Below are positions 1-7,679 of a stretch of 9,816 bases of DNA, piece after piece. Each line of letters starts with the position of its first letter. The first letter of the stretch is position 1. Below the pieces are notes generated by a model, which was not told where the DNA came from, ran no database searches, and was given only the letters and a program-made list of their open reading frames with translations. A program made the position numbers and the translations under genes. Source of the stretch: an uncultured Bacilli bacterium (GTDB lineage Bacteria > Bacillota_I > Bacilli_A > RF39 > UBA660); NCBI GenBank assembly GCA_947595415.1, contig CANQER010000034.1, positions 1 through 9,816 on the forward strand, written 5' to 3'.

Positions 1-30
1 ACCTTACAACTACATTATAATACATTTTTT
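1..30 (-). promoter_or_regulatory. Possible promoter for a gene beyond the left edge
   Basis: Read on the minus strand, a perfect TATAAT box lies at 14-19, just downstream of the pilD terminator and pointing off the left edge. The -35 region falls in a run of T residues (about 37-42) and does not resemble TTGACA well. The same bases also contain TATAAT on the plus strand (16-21), which in such AT-rich DNA can occur by chance. The placement directly after a terminator is the main reason to list it; confidence is low. Confidence 0.3.
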
Positions 31-75
31 AAAAAATAAAAAGACTATTAGCAAAATTTCTTTTGTCAACAGTCT
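31..75 (-). terminator. Rho-independent terminator of the pilC-pilD operon
   Basis: On the minus strand, 15 bases at 61-75 pair with 42-56 around a GAAA tetraloop (57-60). Twelve pairs are Watson-Crick, two are G-T wobbles and one is an A-C mismatch. The stem is followed directly by five T, one A and six T. This is a textbook intrinsic terminator, 15 bases beyond the pilD stop codon, and it ends the pilC-pilD transcript. A run of T at 25-30 on the plus strand follows A-rich sequence but does not make an equally good plus-strand terminator. Confidence 0.85.
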
Positions 76-76
76 G

Positions 77-92
77 AGACGCTTTAGCGTCT
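77..92. repeat. Small GC-rich inverted repeat over the pilD stop codon
   Basis: AGACGC (77-82) and GCGTCT (87-92) are perfect inverted repeats separated by four bases; a seventh pair is possible. The right arm overlaps the pilD stop codon (91-93). It lies directly upstream, in the minus-strand sense, of the main terminator stem and lacks its own T tract. It could be an accessory 3'-end stabilising hairpin or simply part of a composite terminator. Its function is not known. Confidence 0.5.
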
Positions 93-852
93 ATCTAAAT
101 AAATTAGTAATAAAATTAAAATCTATCTTAGAAAGTAATATTATAACAGCTCCTAAACTTAAATAAGGACCAAAAGGAATAATGTTTTCTTTGTTTTTAT
201 GGTAAGTTATTAAAGATATAGGAAGACCTATTATAGAACCTAGAAATATTGATACAATAGCTAGTTTGTAGTTTAAGACAAACCCAATCACAAACATAAG
301 CTTTATATCGCCACCACCCATTGATTCTTTTTTAAAGATAAAATCACCAAGTAATTTTATTAAATACATTATTCCAAAAGAAATAATTCCATTTAATAAA
401 CAACTACCTAATAATTTAATCCCTCCACCTATAAAGGTAGTTATACCAATTAAGATTAAAGCTACAATTAATACTTCATCTGGTATTATCATATAGTGAT
501 AGTCACTTACTACAATAATTACTAACATTGATATAAATATTAAAGCAATAACTAATTTATAACTAAAACCAAAGGAAAGATAAGCTAAAACAAATAAAAC
601 TCCTGTTATAAATTCAAAAATAGGATAAAACCATGATATCTTATCACCACAATTATGACACTTACCTCGAAGAAAAAGAAAAGAAAAAACTGGTATTAAT
701 TCTAGGGGGGTCAATTTGTGACCACACTTTGTACAATGTGATGAAGGATAGACTAAGGATTCTTCCTTAGGTAATCTATATCCTACTACATTGTAAAAAG
801 AACCTAAAGTAATACCAAATATAAAGAATACTATACTATAATATAATGTCAT
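91..852 (-). CDS. pilD: Prepilin peptidase / N-methyltransferase (PilD-type, A24 family)
   Basis: Membrane aspartyl protease that cleaves the short leader of type IV prepilins and pseudopilins on the cytoplasmic side and, in complete family members, methylates the new N-terminus. The 253-residue protein has the full architecture: a first membrane helix (about 4-20), a cytoplasmic zinc-binding loop with CxxC pairs C40/C43 and C65/C68, then a multi-helix membrane domain with catalytic D117 (in VVSDYHYMIIPDE) and D182 in the GGGD motif (GGGDIKL, 179-185). The zinc loop indicates the longer bifunctional form. The start is ATG at 852, preceded by a strong AGGGGAGGT site that overlaps the pilC stop (866-868); a TTG further upstream at 912 would lie inside pilC and lacks support. 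Cotranscribed with and probably translationally coupled to pilC. Family assignment is secure. Confidence 0.95.
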   Translation of the reverse strand: MTLYYSIVFFIFGITLGSFYNVVGYRLPKEESLVYPSSHCTKCGHKLTPLELIPVFSFLFLRGKCHNCGDKISWFYPIFEFITGVLFVLAYLSFGFSYKLVIALIFISMLVIIVVSDYHYMIIPDEVLIVALILIGITTFIGGGIKLLGSCLLNGIISFGIMYLIKLLGDFIFKKESMGGGDIKLMFVIGFVLNYKLAIVSIFLGSIIGLPISLITYHKNKENIIPFGPYLSLGAVIILLSKIDFNFITNLFR

Positions 853-865
853 AATTGTACCTCCC

Positions 866-2839
866 CTATTGCATTTGAACTGTTTGATACATACTAAGCA
901 TTGGAAGTACAACTGCTAATACGATTATACCAACCATAACTGTTAAAAAGACAATCAAAACTGGTTCAATTAAGGTTTTAATTCTAGCTACTGCTTGTTC
1001 GTGTAGACCTTGGTAATAATCTGCTACTTTACCCATCATTTCAGGTAGTTGGCCAGTTTTTTCACCTGTAACTAACATTTCATATGCAGGTATTGGAAAT
1101 GCCCAATGATTTTGGAATGCTAGTGATATTTTATCACCACGTGCTAAATTGGTAATAGTATCCAAAATAAGCATTTTATATATTTCATTGTTAGTTATTT
1201 TATTTAAAATTTCCATACTTTCTGTTATAAATACGTTGTGTTTTAATAAAGATGCAAATGTTTTAGTAAACATTGTTACTTCGTTATAAATAATAACGTT
1301 TCCAAATCCAGGTAAATGCATAGCTATCCATTGCATAACTGTTTTAAAGACTTTAACTTTCTTATATAGATAAGAGTAAATAAGGATAAGAACAATTAAA
1401 GCTACAAATACCCAAATTATGTATTTTTCTAAGAATTCACTAACAGAAATAACAAAGATTGTAATACCAGGAATTTGATCTGCATCCATATCTGCATAAA
1501 TTTCAACGAATTTTGGAACAACAAACATCATGATAAATGTTATAACTGCGATTGAAATTACAAAGACAATTGTTGGATACATCATGGCTGTAATCATTTG
1601 ACGTTTTGTTTTATCAGCTTGTGTATAGTAATCAGCCATATCGTCTAATGCTTCAGGTAACTCTCCTGTAAGTTCAGAAGTCTTAACCATGTTGATAAGT
1701 AACCTTGGAAAAGCTTCCCCTCTTTTAGTTAAAGCATCACTAAAGTTATCACCCATAGTTAAATCGTAAATAAGCTCTCTAAATATTCTTTGATAAGATT
1801 TTTTCTTATATTGACGTGATAATATTCTTAGTGCTTCAACTAGAGGAATTCCTGATTTAATATATGTTGAAAGTTGGGTTAAGAAAAATATTAAATCCTT
1901 TGTTTTTATCTTAGTTCTAGTATTAGTTTCACTTCCCCCATAAGCAAATTGAATCCACTTATTAGTTTTAATACTATATACTTCATAACCTTCACTAAGT
2001 AAAAATGAGTGAACTTCAACCTTTGAATAAGCAGCAAAGTGCCCTTTTACTACTTTACCATTTGTATTTTTAGCTACATATTCGTAAGTAAGTTTTTGAC
2101 TACTTTTTTCAGCATCTTCACCTTCAAAACTAATAAGTAAAGCTTGTCTTTGAATATCTAGTTTATTACGTCTATTTTTAACAAAAGTTGAATTTTCCCA
2201 TTTGCTTTTAAAGAATTTAACCAAATTAGATGGCATTTCACCAATCTTTTTAAATCCTAAGTTGATATAATCTTTTAAAGTTTTCTTTTCTATTTTTACA
2301 TTTTCATTAACAAAAGCTTCTTCATTTTTACGTCTTTGTTCTTTTTGTAATTTTAATTCTTCTTTACGTTTTTTATCTTTTTCAATACGTTGTTGTTTAG
2401 CTTCAAGACGTTTTTTAGTTTCCATTTTTTGTTTTAAAATACGTTCTTCTTTACGTTTTTGTTGTTTTTCATTATATACTTTAATCTTATTATTGATCTT
2501 ATTTAAACCCATTAAAATAAACACAAAAGGTACAGTTATTCCTTTAACTGCATATTTTAGCATTCTACTTAAAAGTAGACAAACAAACAAAATTCCCATT
2601 AAAGGATATTTTAATACATTTTTAATCAGTTTATAAACAAAATAAGATAGAATAATAACACCATTAAATGCATAATGGAAAGTTATAAATAAAACATCCA
2701 CAACAATTCCTAATAGGTTATAAAGTGTAAAAAAGGTTCCTAAAGAAACATATTTTACAACTGTTACTGGTATTTTTAGGATAAAATAAACAATTTTATA
2801 AACAAAAATACATGGTAATAATATCAAATGTTTATTCAT
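866..2839 (-). CDS. pilC: Type IV pilus / type II secretion inner-membrane platform protein with extended N-terminus
   Basis: PilC/GspF platform protein, which sits in the cytoplasmic membrane and couples the assembly ATPase to pilin insertion. The C-terminal ~400 residues are canonical: a small N-domain (about 250-294, YEYVAKNTNGKVVKG then SEGYEVYSI), then two T2SSF repeats (about 314-441 and 518-646), each with the amphipathic 'SGIPLVEAL' or 'HNVFITESM' type helix and the SELTGELPE or GEKTGQLPE turn, and membrane helices near 420-441, 470-492 and 623-646. Before this lies an unusual ~250-residue extension: three or four hydrophobic segments (about 4-110), a highly charged Lys/Glu/Arg coiled coil (about 113-186) and a basic linker. 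Usual family length is near 400; this one is 657. Start is ATG at 2839 with AAGGTG nine bases upstream; the GTG at 2851 overlaps that ribosome site. First gene of a two-gene operon with pilD; no assembly ATPase gene lies next to it. Confidence 0.93.
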   Translation of the reverse strand: MNKHLILLPCIFVYKIVYFILKIPVTVVKYVSLGTFFTLYNLLGIVVDVLFITFHYAFNGVIILSYFVYKLIKNVLKYPLMGILFVCLLLSRMLKYAVKGITVPFVFILMGLNKINNKIKVYNEKQQKRKEERILKQKMETKKRLEAKQQRIEKDKKRKEELKLQKEQRRKNEEAFVNENVKIEKKTLKDYINLGFKKIGEMPSNLVKFFKSKWENSTFVKNRRNKLDIQRQALLISFEGEDAEKSSQKLTYEYVAKNTNGKVVKGHFAAYSKVEVHSFLLSEGYEVYSIKTNKWIQFAYGGSETNTRTKIKTKDLIFFLTQLSTYIKSGIPLVEALRILSRQYKKKSYQRIFRELIYDLTMGDNFSDALTKRGEAFPRLLINMVKTSELTGELPEALDDMADYYTQADKTKRQMITAMMYPTIVFVISIAVITFIMMFVVPKFVEIYADMDADQIPGITIFVISVSEFLEKYIIWVFVALIVLILIYSYLYKKVKVFKTVMQWIAMHLPGFGNVIIYNEVTMFTKTFASLLKHNVFITESMEILNKITNNEIYKMLILDTITNLARGDKISLAFQNHWAFPIPAYEMLVTGEKTGQLPEMMGKVADYYQGLHEQAVARIKTLIEPVLIVFLTVMVGIIVLAVVLPMLSMYQTVQMQ

Positions 2840-2883
2840 ATGCAAAAACACCTTCCATCCTTTTTACTCTTCTATCTTAAATC

Positions 2884-2912
2884 ATTATATCATAATTTTT
2901 AAAATGTGAAAA
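2884..2912 (-). promoter_or_regulatory. Extended -10 promoter of pilC-pilD
   Basis: On the minus strand a perfect TATAAT (2884-2889) is preceded by TG one base upstream (2891-2892), which makes an extended -10 element. Seventeen bases further up is TTTTCA (2907-2912), a four-of-six match to the -35 consensus; overlapping TTCACA (2905-2910) matches better but with 15-base spacing. Transcription would begin near 2877, giving a leader of about 38 bases before the pilC ATG. The motif and position make it a credible housekeeping sigma promoter. Confidence 0.65.
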
Positions 2913-2951
2913 CATTTTTTAGTTTTTTTCATATAATATTTTTGAAAGGAG
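2907..2951 (+). promoter_or_regulatory. Possible promoter and ribosome site of the yqfQ-like gene
   Basis: A perfect TATAAT sits at 2932-2937 and the Shine-Dalgarno GAAAGGAG at 2944-2951, seven bases before the ATG at 2959. No good -35 is seen; TGAAAA at 2907-2912 is 19 bases upstream and shared with the -35 region of the divergent pilC promoter. If this -10 is used, the leader is only about 15 bases. The ribosome site is certain enough to fix the start; the promoter call is tentative. Confidence 0.4.
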
Positions 2952-2958
2952 TATTTTT

Positions 2959-3282
2959 ATGAATTATTATCCTTACTTTTACCCTTATATGGTAAACCCT
3001 GCTCCTAGATTAGGTCTTTTAAGTCGTTTGTTTGGTGGAAGAAACATAAGTTTTTCTACTATCCTTGGTAATGCTCAAAGAGCTTTAGGGGTTGTAAATC
3101 AAGCTATACCAGTGGTAAAACAAGTAACTCCTATGGTTAAAAATGCTAAAACAATGTTTAAAGTAATGAACGAATTTAAAAAAGTTGATACTCCAAATAC
3201 TTCTAATACTTCTACTACTTCTAGTACTTCAACAGAAGAAATAGCTTCTATTTCAGATAATGGACCTACATTCTTTGCTTAA
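2959..3282 (+). CDS. YqfQ/VrrA-like small protein with Thr/Ser repeat tail
   Basis: A 107-residue protein with a Tyr/Pro-rich N-terminus (MNYYPYFYPYMVNP), a 'LGLLSRLFGG' segment (18-27), then an alanine/valine-rich helical stretch 'NAQRALGVVNQAIPVVKQV..MVKNAKTMFKVMNEFKK' spread over 38-75. This layout recalls the Bacillus YqfQ (VrrA) family, whose gene lies near trmK, sigA and dnaG in Bacillus; here it also neighbours trmK and rpoD, which supports the assignment. The family function is unknown; no signal peptide or clear membrane helix is seen. Residues 78-92 are a Thr/Ser/Asn repeat encoded by 9-nt tandem units. Start is ATG with GAAAGGAG seven bases upstream. The 3' end overlaps the convergent trmK by 30 bases. 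I am sure that it is a gene and moderately sure of the family. Confidence 0.75.
   Translation: MNYYPYFYPYMVNPAPRLGLLSRLFGGRNISFSTILGNAQRALGVVNQAIPVVKQVTPMVKNAKTMFKVMNEFKKVDTPNTSNTSTTSSTSTEEIASISDNGPTFFA
3190..3234 (+). repeat. 9-nt tandem repeat inside the yqfQ-like gene
   Basis: Five consecutive in-frame 9-base units: ACTCCAAAT, ACTTCTAAT, ACTTCTACT, ACTTCTAGT and ACTTCAACA. The middle three share the first six bases exactly. They encode TPN, TSN, TST, TSS and TST. Unit length is a multiple of three, so a change in copy number would keep the frame. Confidence 0.85.
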
Positions 3283-3894
3283 TTTACGTAAAATCATTTT
3301 TAATCTTATACGTTTAAAAATATATTTTTTAGGATAACTTTGATAAATATTTTCATATTTATTAGTTAAATATGTAAAATATTCTTTTTTATTTTCTACC
3401 TTATTACTTAAAATAATAGGTCCTAATAAATAATCATAAAAACTATATTTTTTATGACCATTTTTAAACTTAATTACAACATAAAACTTGTTTTTTTCAT
3501 AAACTATTTTCTCATCACTTATAAAATAACCCATTTTAGTTATTTTTTTTCTTAAAAAATCTAATTTATTGTTACTTTGAACAATTAAATTAGATATTTT
3601 TTTATCCTTTACGATATCAATAATACTCTTACTACCCATTCCCGCAATTACAACAGTTTGGTTTTCTTTAACTAGAATATTTTCTAATCCATCATTTAAG
3701 CTAACCTCAATATCTAAACCAGAAACATTATCTAATGTTTTTTTTATAACATTTTCATTACAATCAATAGCTAAACATTTAATATTTCTATATTTAGTTA
3801 AGTAAATGTCAAGTAAAGCATGATCACAGCCAACATCAATAACACTATTAGTATCAATCATGTCACTTATCGTTTTAAGACGTTTTGATAACAT
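3253..3894 (-). CDS. trmK: tRNA (adenine(22)-N1)-methyltransferase
   Basis: SAM-dependent enzyme that makes m1A22 in the D-arm region of certain bacterial tRNAs; cytoplasmic. Family hallmarks of the class I methyltransferase fold are present in order: DVGCDHALL (20-28, SAM loop, compare DIGSDHAYL in relatives), the acidic AID (42-44) ending the next strand, NDGLE (67-71), IAGMG (83-87), and QSNN followed by LRKKI (106-117). After ~150 comes the basic C-terminal helical part, ending in KRIRLKMILRKLSKE. At 213 residues it is slightly short for the family (about 230). The ATG overlaps the rpoD stop as TAATG, with AGGA just upstream, so translation is coupled to rpoD; this order matches other Bacilli. 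The Nif3-like yqfO gene, which often follows, is absent. Its 3' end overlaps the yqfQ-like gene on the other strand. Confidence 0.9.
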   Translation of the reverse strand: MLSKRLKTISDMIDTNSVIDVGCDHALLDIYLTKYRNIKCLAIDCNENVIKKTLDNVSGLDIEVSLNDGLENILVKENQTVVIAGMGSKSIIDIVKDKKISNLIVQSNNKLDFLRKKITKMGYFISDEKIVYEKNKFYVVIKFKNGHKKYSFYDYLLGPIILSNKVENKKEYFTYLTNKYENIYQSYPKKYIFKRIRLKMILRKLSKECRSII

Positions 3895-4970
3895 TAATTT
3901 CCTAAATAATCCTTTAGCTTACGAGAACGTGATGGATGTCTTAATTTACGAAGGGCTTTAGCTTCAATTTGTCTTATACGTTCACGAGTTACTCCAAACA
4001 TTTGCCCTACTTCTTCTAAGGTTCTTGCTTTACCATCTTCTAGTCCAAAACGCAATCTAATTACTTTTTCTTCACGTTCAGTTAAAGTAAGTAAAACTTC
4101 TGATATTTCATCTTTTAACATTTCGTTAGTTGCGTAATCTTCAGGACTCATATTACGTTCATCAGGTACAAAATCACCTAAATGAGAATCATCTTCTTCC
4201 CCTATTGGGGTTTCTAAACTAACAGGATCTTGACTTATTTTATAAATTTCTCTTATCTTTTCAACTGATGTATTCATTTTATTAGCTAGTTCTTCTTCAC
4301 TAGGTTCACGATTTAGTTCCAAAGTAAGTTGTCTTTGAACACGAGCTAATTTATTGATCGTTTCAACCATATGAACAGGAACCCTAATAGTTCTTGCTTG
4401 ATCAGCAATCGCTCTTGTAATAGCTTGTCTAATCCACCAAGTTGCATAAGTTGAAAACTTATAACCTTTACTTACATCAAACTTATCTACTGCTTTCATA
4501 AGTCCAATGTTTCCCTCTTGAATTAGATCAAGAAACAACATTCCTCTTCCTACATATCTTTTAGCAATACTTACAACTAACCTTAAATTAGCTTCAGCTA
4601 AAGTATTTTTAGCTTCTTCATCGTTTTCTTTAATACGATCTGCTAATAAAAGTTCTTCTTCCATAGTTAAAAGTTTAATTTGTCCTATTTCTTTTAAATA
4701 CATTCTAACAGGATCGTTGATAGTTAAATCTTTAGTTAAAGTGTTATCATCTAATAAGATTTTTTCACTTCCTCCTTCTGATTCATCTTCAGATACAACA
4801 GCTATCCCATTTTCATTAAACGTATTATATAGATCATCTAAACTATCAGCATCAAGCTCTAAACCTTTTAAAGAATTGGCTAATTGTTCATAAGTAATAT
4901 ACCCTTTTTCCTTTCCTAACTTTACTAATTCTTCTTTTCTTTGTTCAAATGTTTTAATTTCATCAATCAT
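3894..4970 (-). CDS. rpoD: Primary RNA polymerase sigma factor (sigma-70, RpoD/SigA)
   Basis: Housekeeping sigma factor that directs RNA polymerase to -35/-10 promoters. All regions are visible in the 358-residue protein: a short region 1.1 (about 1-60) with an acidic linker (EDESEGG), region 1.2 starting [11 protein letters not shown] (86-96), region 2 with NLRLVV and the -10-reading [19 protein letters not shown] (164-182), region 3 (about 190-270), and region 4.2 with the helix-turn-helix [20 protein letters not shown] (317-336). The length is close to that of Bacillus SigA. The ATG overlaps the 3' end of dnaG by eight bases and has a GGAAGG ribosome site eight bases upstream. It lies in the order dnaG-rpoD-trmK; overlapping trmK by one base suggests joint translation. 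Identification is certain. Confidence 0.98.
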   Translation of the reverse strand: MIDEIKTFEQRKEELVKLGKEKGYITYEQLANSLKGLELDADSLDDLYNTFNENGIAVVSEDESEGGSEKILLDDNTLTKDLTINDPVRMYLKEIGQIKLLTMEEELLLADRIKENDEEAKNTLAEANLRLVVSIAKRYVGRGMLFLDLIQEGNIGLMKAVDKFDVSKGYKFSTYATWWIRQAITRAIADQARTIRVPVHMVETINKLARVQRQLTLELNREPSEEELANKMNTSVEKIREIYKISQDPVSLETPIGEEDDSHLGDFVPDERNMSPEDYATNEMLKDEISEVLLTLTEREEKVIRLRFGLEDGKARTLEEVGQMFGVTRERIRQIEAKALRKLRHPSRSRKLKDYLGN

Positions 4971-6690
4971 CTTTATTACCTTCCATTCTTAAATTTCTAA
5001 TTGTTTCTGCTATTTTTAACTTTTCCTTTCGATCAGTTGTTTCCTTTTGAATCATCATAAGTCGTTTAATTTCACACTTTACATTATACTCATTTATAAC
5101 TTTGATATAATCTTCAATATCTTTAATATCGTAATTTTTATCTAAATCTAAATTAACTACTTTACTTATCAAATCAAGCATCTTAGGATTATTAGAATTG
5201 TTTGATATAAAATCTGCTAGAGTGATATCTTTATATTTATTGTAATAAGATAAAATAGCTAAAGCTAAAGAGGAAAACTCACTGTTACTAATAGATACCC
5301 CTTTATTTTTGTATATATTTACGATTTCTTTATTATCTAACATATAATAGATTAAATACATACTAGCTTTTTCATACTTATCTAATTTAACACTACTTTT
5401 TTTAACAACTACTTTTTTTTCTTTTAAAGGTAGTTTTTTTCTTAAAAAGTTGATATCTAGTTTAGTTTCTTCACTTAACTTATTTAAAGTAACTTCTTTT
5501 AAAATATCATCTTTTATTAAAGAAATTTCTTTTAACATATCTTCTGTATATTTAGAAATATCTAAAGTAGAAGTTAAATCTTTATTACGTTTTAAAACAG
5601 CCATTTTAAAATCCATTACATTTAAAGGATTGTTTATATTATCAATAAAACTATCCTTACCATACTTTTTAATGTATTCATCTGGATCTAAATCATCTTT
5701 TAACCTTACAATTTTGGGATTTATTCCAAGTTTTACTAAATCATTAGTAAGGGATATACTAGCTTTTAATCCAGCTTCATCACCATCAAAACAAATAATA
5801 ATATTATGAGCCATTTTTTTTAAAATATTTACTTGATTAGACGTAACAGCTGTCCCCATTGTAGCGACTACGTTTTTTATCCCTACACTATAAGCTCTAA
5901 TAACATCCATAAACCCTTCCATTATAATAATCTGATCTAAATTTCTAGCTATATCTTTAGCTCTATGAAAGTTATATAAAATTTCACCTTTTTTAAATAT
6001 TTCAGTTTCTTTTGTATTTATATATTTAGAACTATCCTCATTATGATAAATTCTTCCACTATACCCTACAACTTGTCCATCTAAATTCCAAAGAGGAAAC
6101 ATGATCCTATTGTAATACATATCTTTATAACCATCATTAGTTTTACTTATAAGGCCACTTTTAACCATATCATTATAACTGTATTCTTTTTTTACTAACA
6201 AATTAGTTAAAACATCTCTATCTTTTAAAGCTAGTCCTATTTGAAACTCTTTTATAATATCTTCAGTTATTCCTCTTTGATTTAAATAGTTAATAGCTTC
6301 AACTCCTTTTTTAGTAAAAAGGTTGTTTTGATAAAACTTATTTGATAGATCATATATTTCATATAAATTATTACTATTCTTTTTTTTACTTGTCTTTATA
6401 TCAACTGCTATCCCAGCTATTGAAGCTATTTTTTTTACACTTTCCATAAAAGAAATATGTTCATAATCCATTAAAAAAGTAAATACATTACCTGTTTTAC
6501 CACAACTAAAACAAGTAAATATTTGTTTTTCTTCTGATACACTCATACTAGGATTATTGTCATTATGAAAAGGACAGATTCCAAAAAAATTTTTACCTTT
6601 TCTTGTAAGAGGTAAATAGCTAGATATTACATCAACAATATTTACACTATTTCTTATATCTTTTATATCTTGTTCACCTAACATAGCCAT
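4963..6690 (-). CDS. dnaG: DNA primase
   Basis: Synthesises RNA primers for replication and works with the replicative helicase at the fork. The 575-residue protein has the usual three parts: an N-terminal zinc domain with CPFH (39-42) and CFSC (60-63), the RNA polymerase core with the TOPRIM fold, where E258 ([11 protein letters not shown]), D302 and D304 (CFDGDEAG) and D335/D337 (LDPDEY) are the expected metal-binding acids, and a divergent Lys-rich helical C-terminal domain (about 430-575) for helicase binding. The start is ATG at 6690, with AGGAGAG six bases upstream; TTG at 6720 lies upstream of this ribosome site and is rejected. The stop is TGA inside the rpoD start region (eight-base overlap). 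Fifty bases separate it from uvsE with no convincing terminator, so it probably shares that transcript. Confidence 0.97.
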   Translation of the reverse strand: MAMLGEQDIKDIRNSVNIVDVISSYLPLTRKGKNFFGICPFHNDNNPSMSVSEEKQIFTCFSCGKTGNVFTFLMDYEHISFMESVKKIASIAGIAVDIKTSKKKNSNNLYEIYDLSNKFYQNNLFTKKGVEAINYLNQRGITEDIIKEFQIGLALKDRDVLTNLLVKKEYSYNDMVKSGLISKTNDGYKDMYYNRIMFPLWNLDGQVVGYSGRIYHNEDSSKYINTKETEIFKKGEILYNFHRAKDIARNLDQIIIMEGFMDVIRAYSVGIKNVVATMGTAVTSNQVNILKKMAHNIIICFDGDEAGLKASISLTNDLVKLGINPKIVRLKDDLDPDEYIKKYGKDSFIDNINNPLNVMDFKMAVLKRNKDLTSTLDISKYTEDMLKEISLIKDDILKEVTLNKLSEETKLDINFLRKKLPLKEKKVVVKKSSVKLDKYEKASMYLIYYMLDNKEIVNIYKNKGVSISNSEFSSLALAILSYYNKYKDITLADFISNNSNNPKMLDLISKVVNLDLDKNYDIKDIEDYIKVINEYNVKCEIKRLMMIQKETTDRKEKLKIAETIRNLRMEGNKDD

Positions 6691-6740
6691 AATACACTCT
6701 CCTAATATAATATACGACAAAACTTTTAAAAATCCTTTTT

Positions 6741-7679
6741 TTAAACAATAAAAGTTGTTTGATTTATAAATTTATAGTTCGTTTTGTATTTTAATTTTCT
6801 TACTAATTTGAATAAGGCTTCATCTTTTCCTTTAGCTTCAATCATGACATCTAAATTAGGAATTTTACCTTTGATACTTTCTATAAATTCGATAAAAGTA
6901 TCAACATCGATATCTTCATGATGAGCTTTTTTTTCTTTTTTATTTTTGGGTGAAGAAAAATGAATTTTAGGAAAATATAGAGTATTATCCCATGTTTTAA
7001 AGATTTCGTCAATATAATCTTTTAACTGTTCATCTTGATGATTACATATGTAGTGATGATAATCTAAAACCATAGGAATTTTTAAGTCTTTAGCTAGTTG
7101 TAGGGTATCTATTATATCAAAACTAACGTCATCGTTTTCGATTACTATTTTTTGTTTTACTTTGTTATTTAGTTTATTAAAATTAGTTTTAAATCTACTT
7201 ATACTTTCTTTTTTGCCTAGTGTTTTACTTCCTATATGCATAATGATATAACTATCTATTTTCATAGCATCTAACATATTTTGATAAAAATTGAGTATAT
7301 TAATACTGGTAGTTATAACCTCTTCATTTAAGCTGTTTAAAATACAACATGGCATTATATGAAGACCAACTCGCATTTTATTTTGGTTTATTATTTTACC
7401 TATGTGTTCTAGTTTTTGATGGTAATTAGAGATAAATTTATATTTAACATTAGGATGAGTAGCAAGTGGGAATAAATTAGAGGTCATTCTATAAAAAGTT
7501 ATATCATTTTTTATGTTATAATTTAGTATTTCTTCTAAAATTTTGAAATTTTGATCAATTATGTTTTCTAATTTTTCGATTTTTTGGTTTTTTAACTTTT
7601 GAAAGTTTGTATAACTTAGGGTTTTAAAACTACTGTTTATTGTTTTACTTAGTGCGACATAACCTAATCTTACAATCAT
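6741..7679 (-). CDS. uvsE: UV damage endonuclease
   Basis: UvsE/UVDE is a TIM-barrel metalloenzyme that nicks DNA 5' of UV photoproducts and some other lesions, starting a repair route independent of UvrABC. The 312-residue length fits the family. Diagnostic motifs: GYVAL near the N-terminus (6-10), YRMTSNLFPLATHP (63-76, a strong family signature), H107, MHIGSKTLGKKES (147-159), the metal-ligand IENDD (180-184), LDYHHY (205-210), KIHFSS (238-243), AHHEDID (252-258) and DVMIEAKGK (277-285). All expected His/Asp/Glu ligands appear intact. ATG at 7679 has a GGTGA site four bases upstream. It is the first gene of the minus-strand run leading into dnaG-rpoD-trmK and is divergent from the DUF6512-like gene with only 39 bases between their starts. 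Confidence 0.93.
   Translation of the reverse strand: MIVRLGYVALSKTINSSFKTLSYTNFQKLKNQKIEKLENIIDQNFKILEEILNYNIKNDITFYRMTSNLFPLATHPNVKYKFISNYHQKLEHIGKIINQNKMRVGLHIMPCCILNSLNEEVITTSINILNFYQNMLDAMKIDSYIIMHIGSKTLGKKESISRFKTNFNKLNNKVKQKIVIENDDVSFDIIDTLQLAKDLKIPMVLDYHHYICNHQDEQLKDYIDEIFKTWDNTLYFPKIHFSSPKNKKEKKAHHEDIDVDTFIEFIESIKGKIPNLDVMIEAKGKDEALFKLVRKLKYKTNYKFINQTTFIV

Noticed and set aside
853..912. Longer prepilin peptidase starting at TTG 912
   Set aside because: The extra 20 residues lie mostly within pilC and contain no membrane helix; ATG 852 has a strong AGGGGAGGT site and begins the family's usual first helix.
5450..5809. Plus-strand open frame of 119 codons
   Set aside because: It lies wholly inside dnaG on the opposite strand, in a stretch encoding conserved primase motifs; it is low complexity and has no family resemblance.
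3253..6720. Possible TGA-as-Trp recoding because of low G+C and mollicute-like feel
   Set aside because: dnaG and trmK both stop at TGA at sensible family lengths, and tryptophans in RpoD (WWIRQ) are TGG.
6725..6745. AT-only inverted repeat (TTTAAAAA / TTTTTAAA) between uvsE and dnaG
   Set aside because: Eight A-T pairs with no G or C and no following T tract make a poor terminator; it is expected by chance in such AT-rich DNA.
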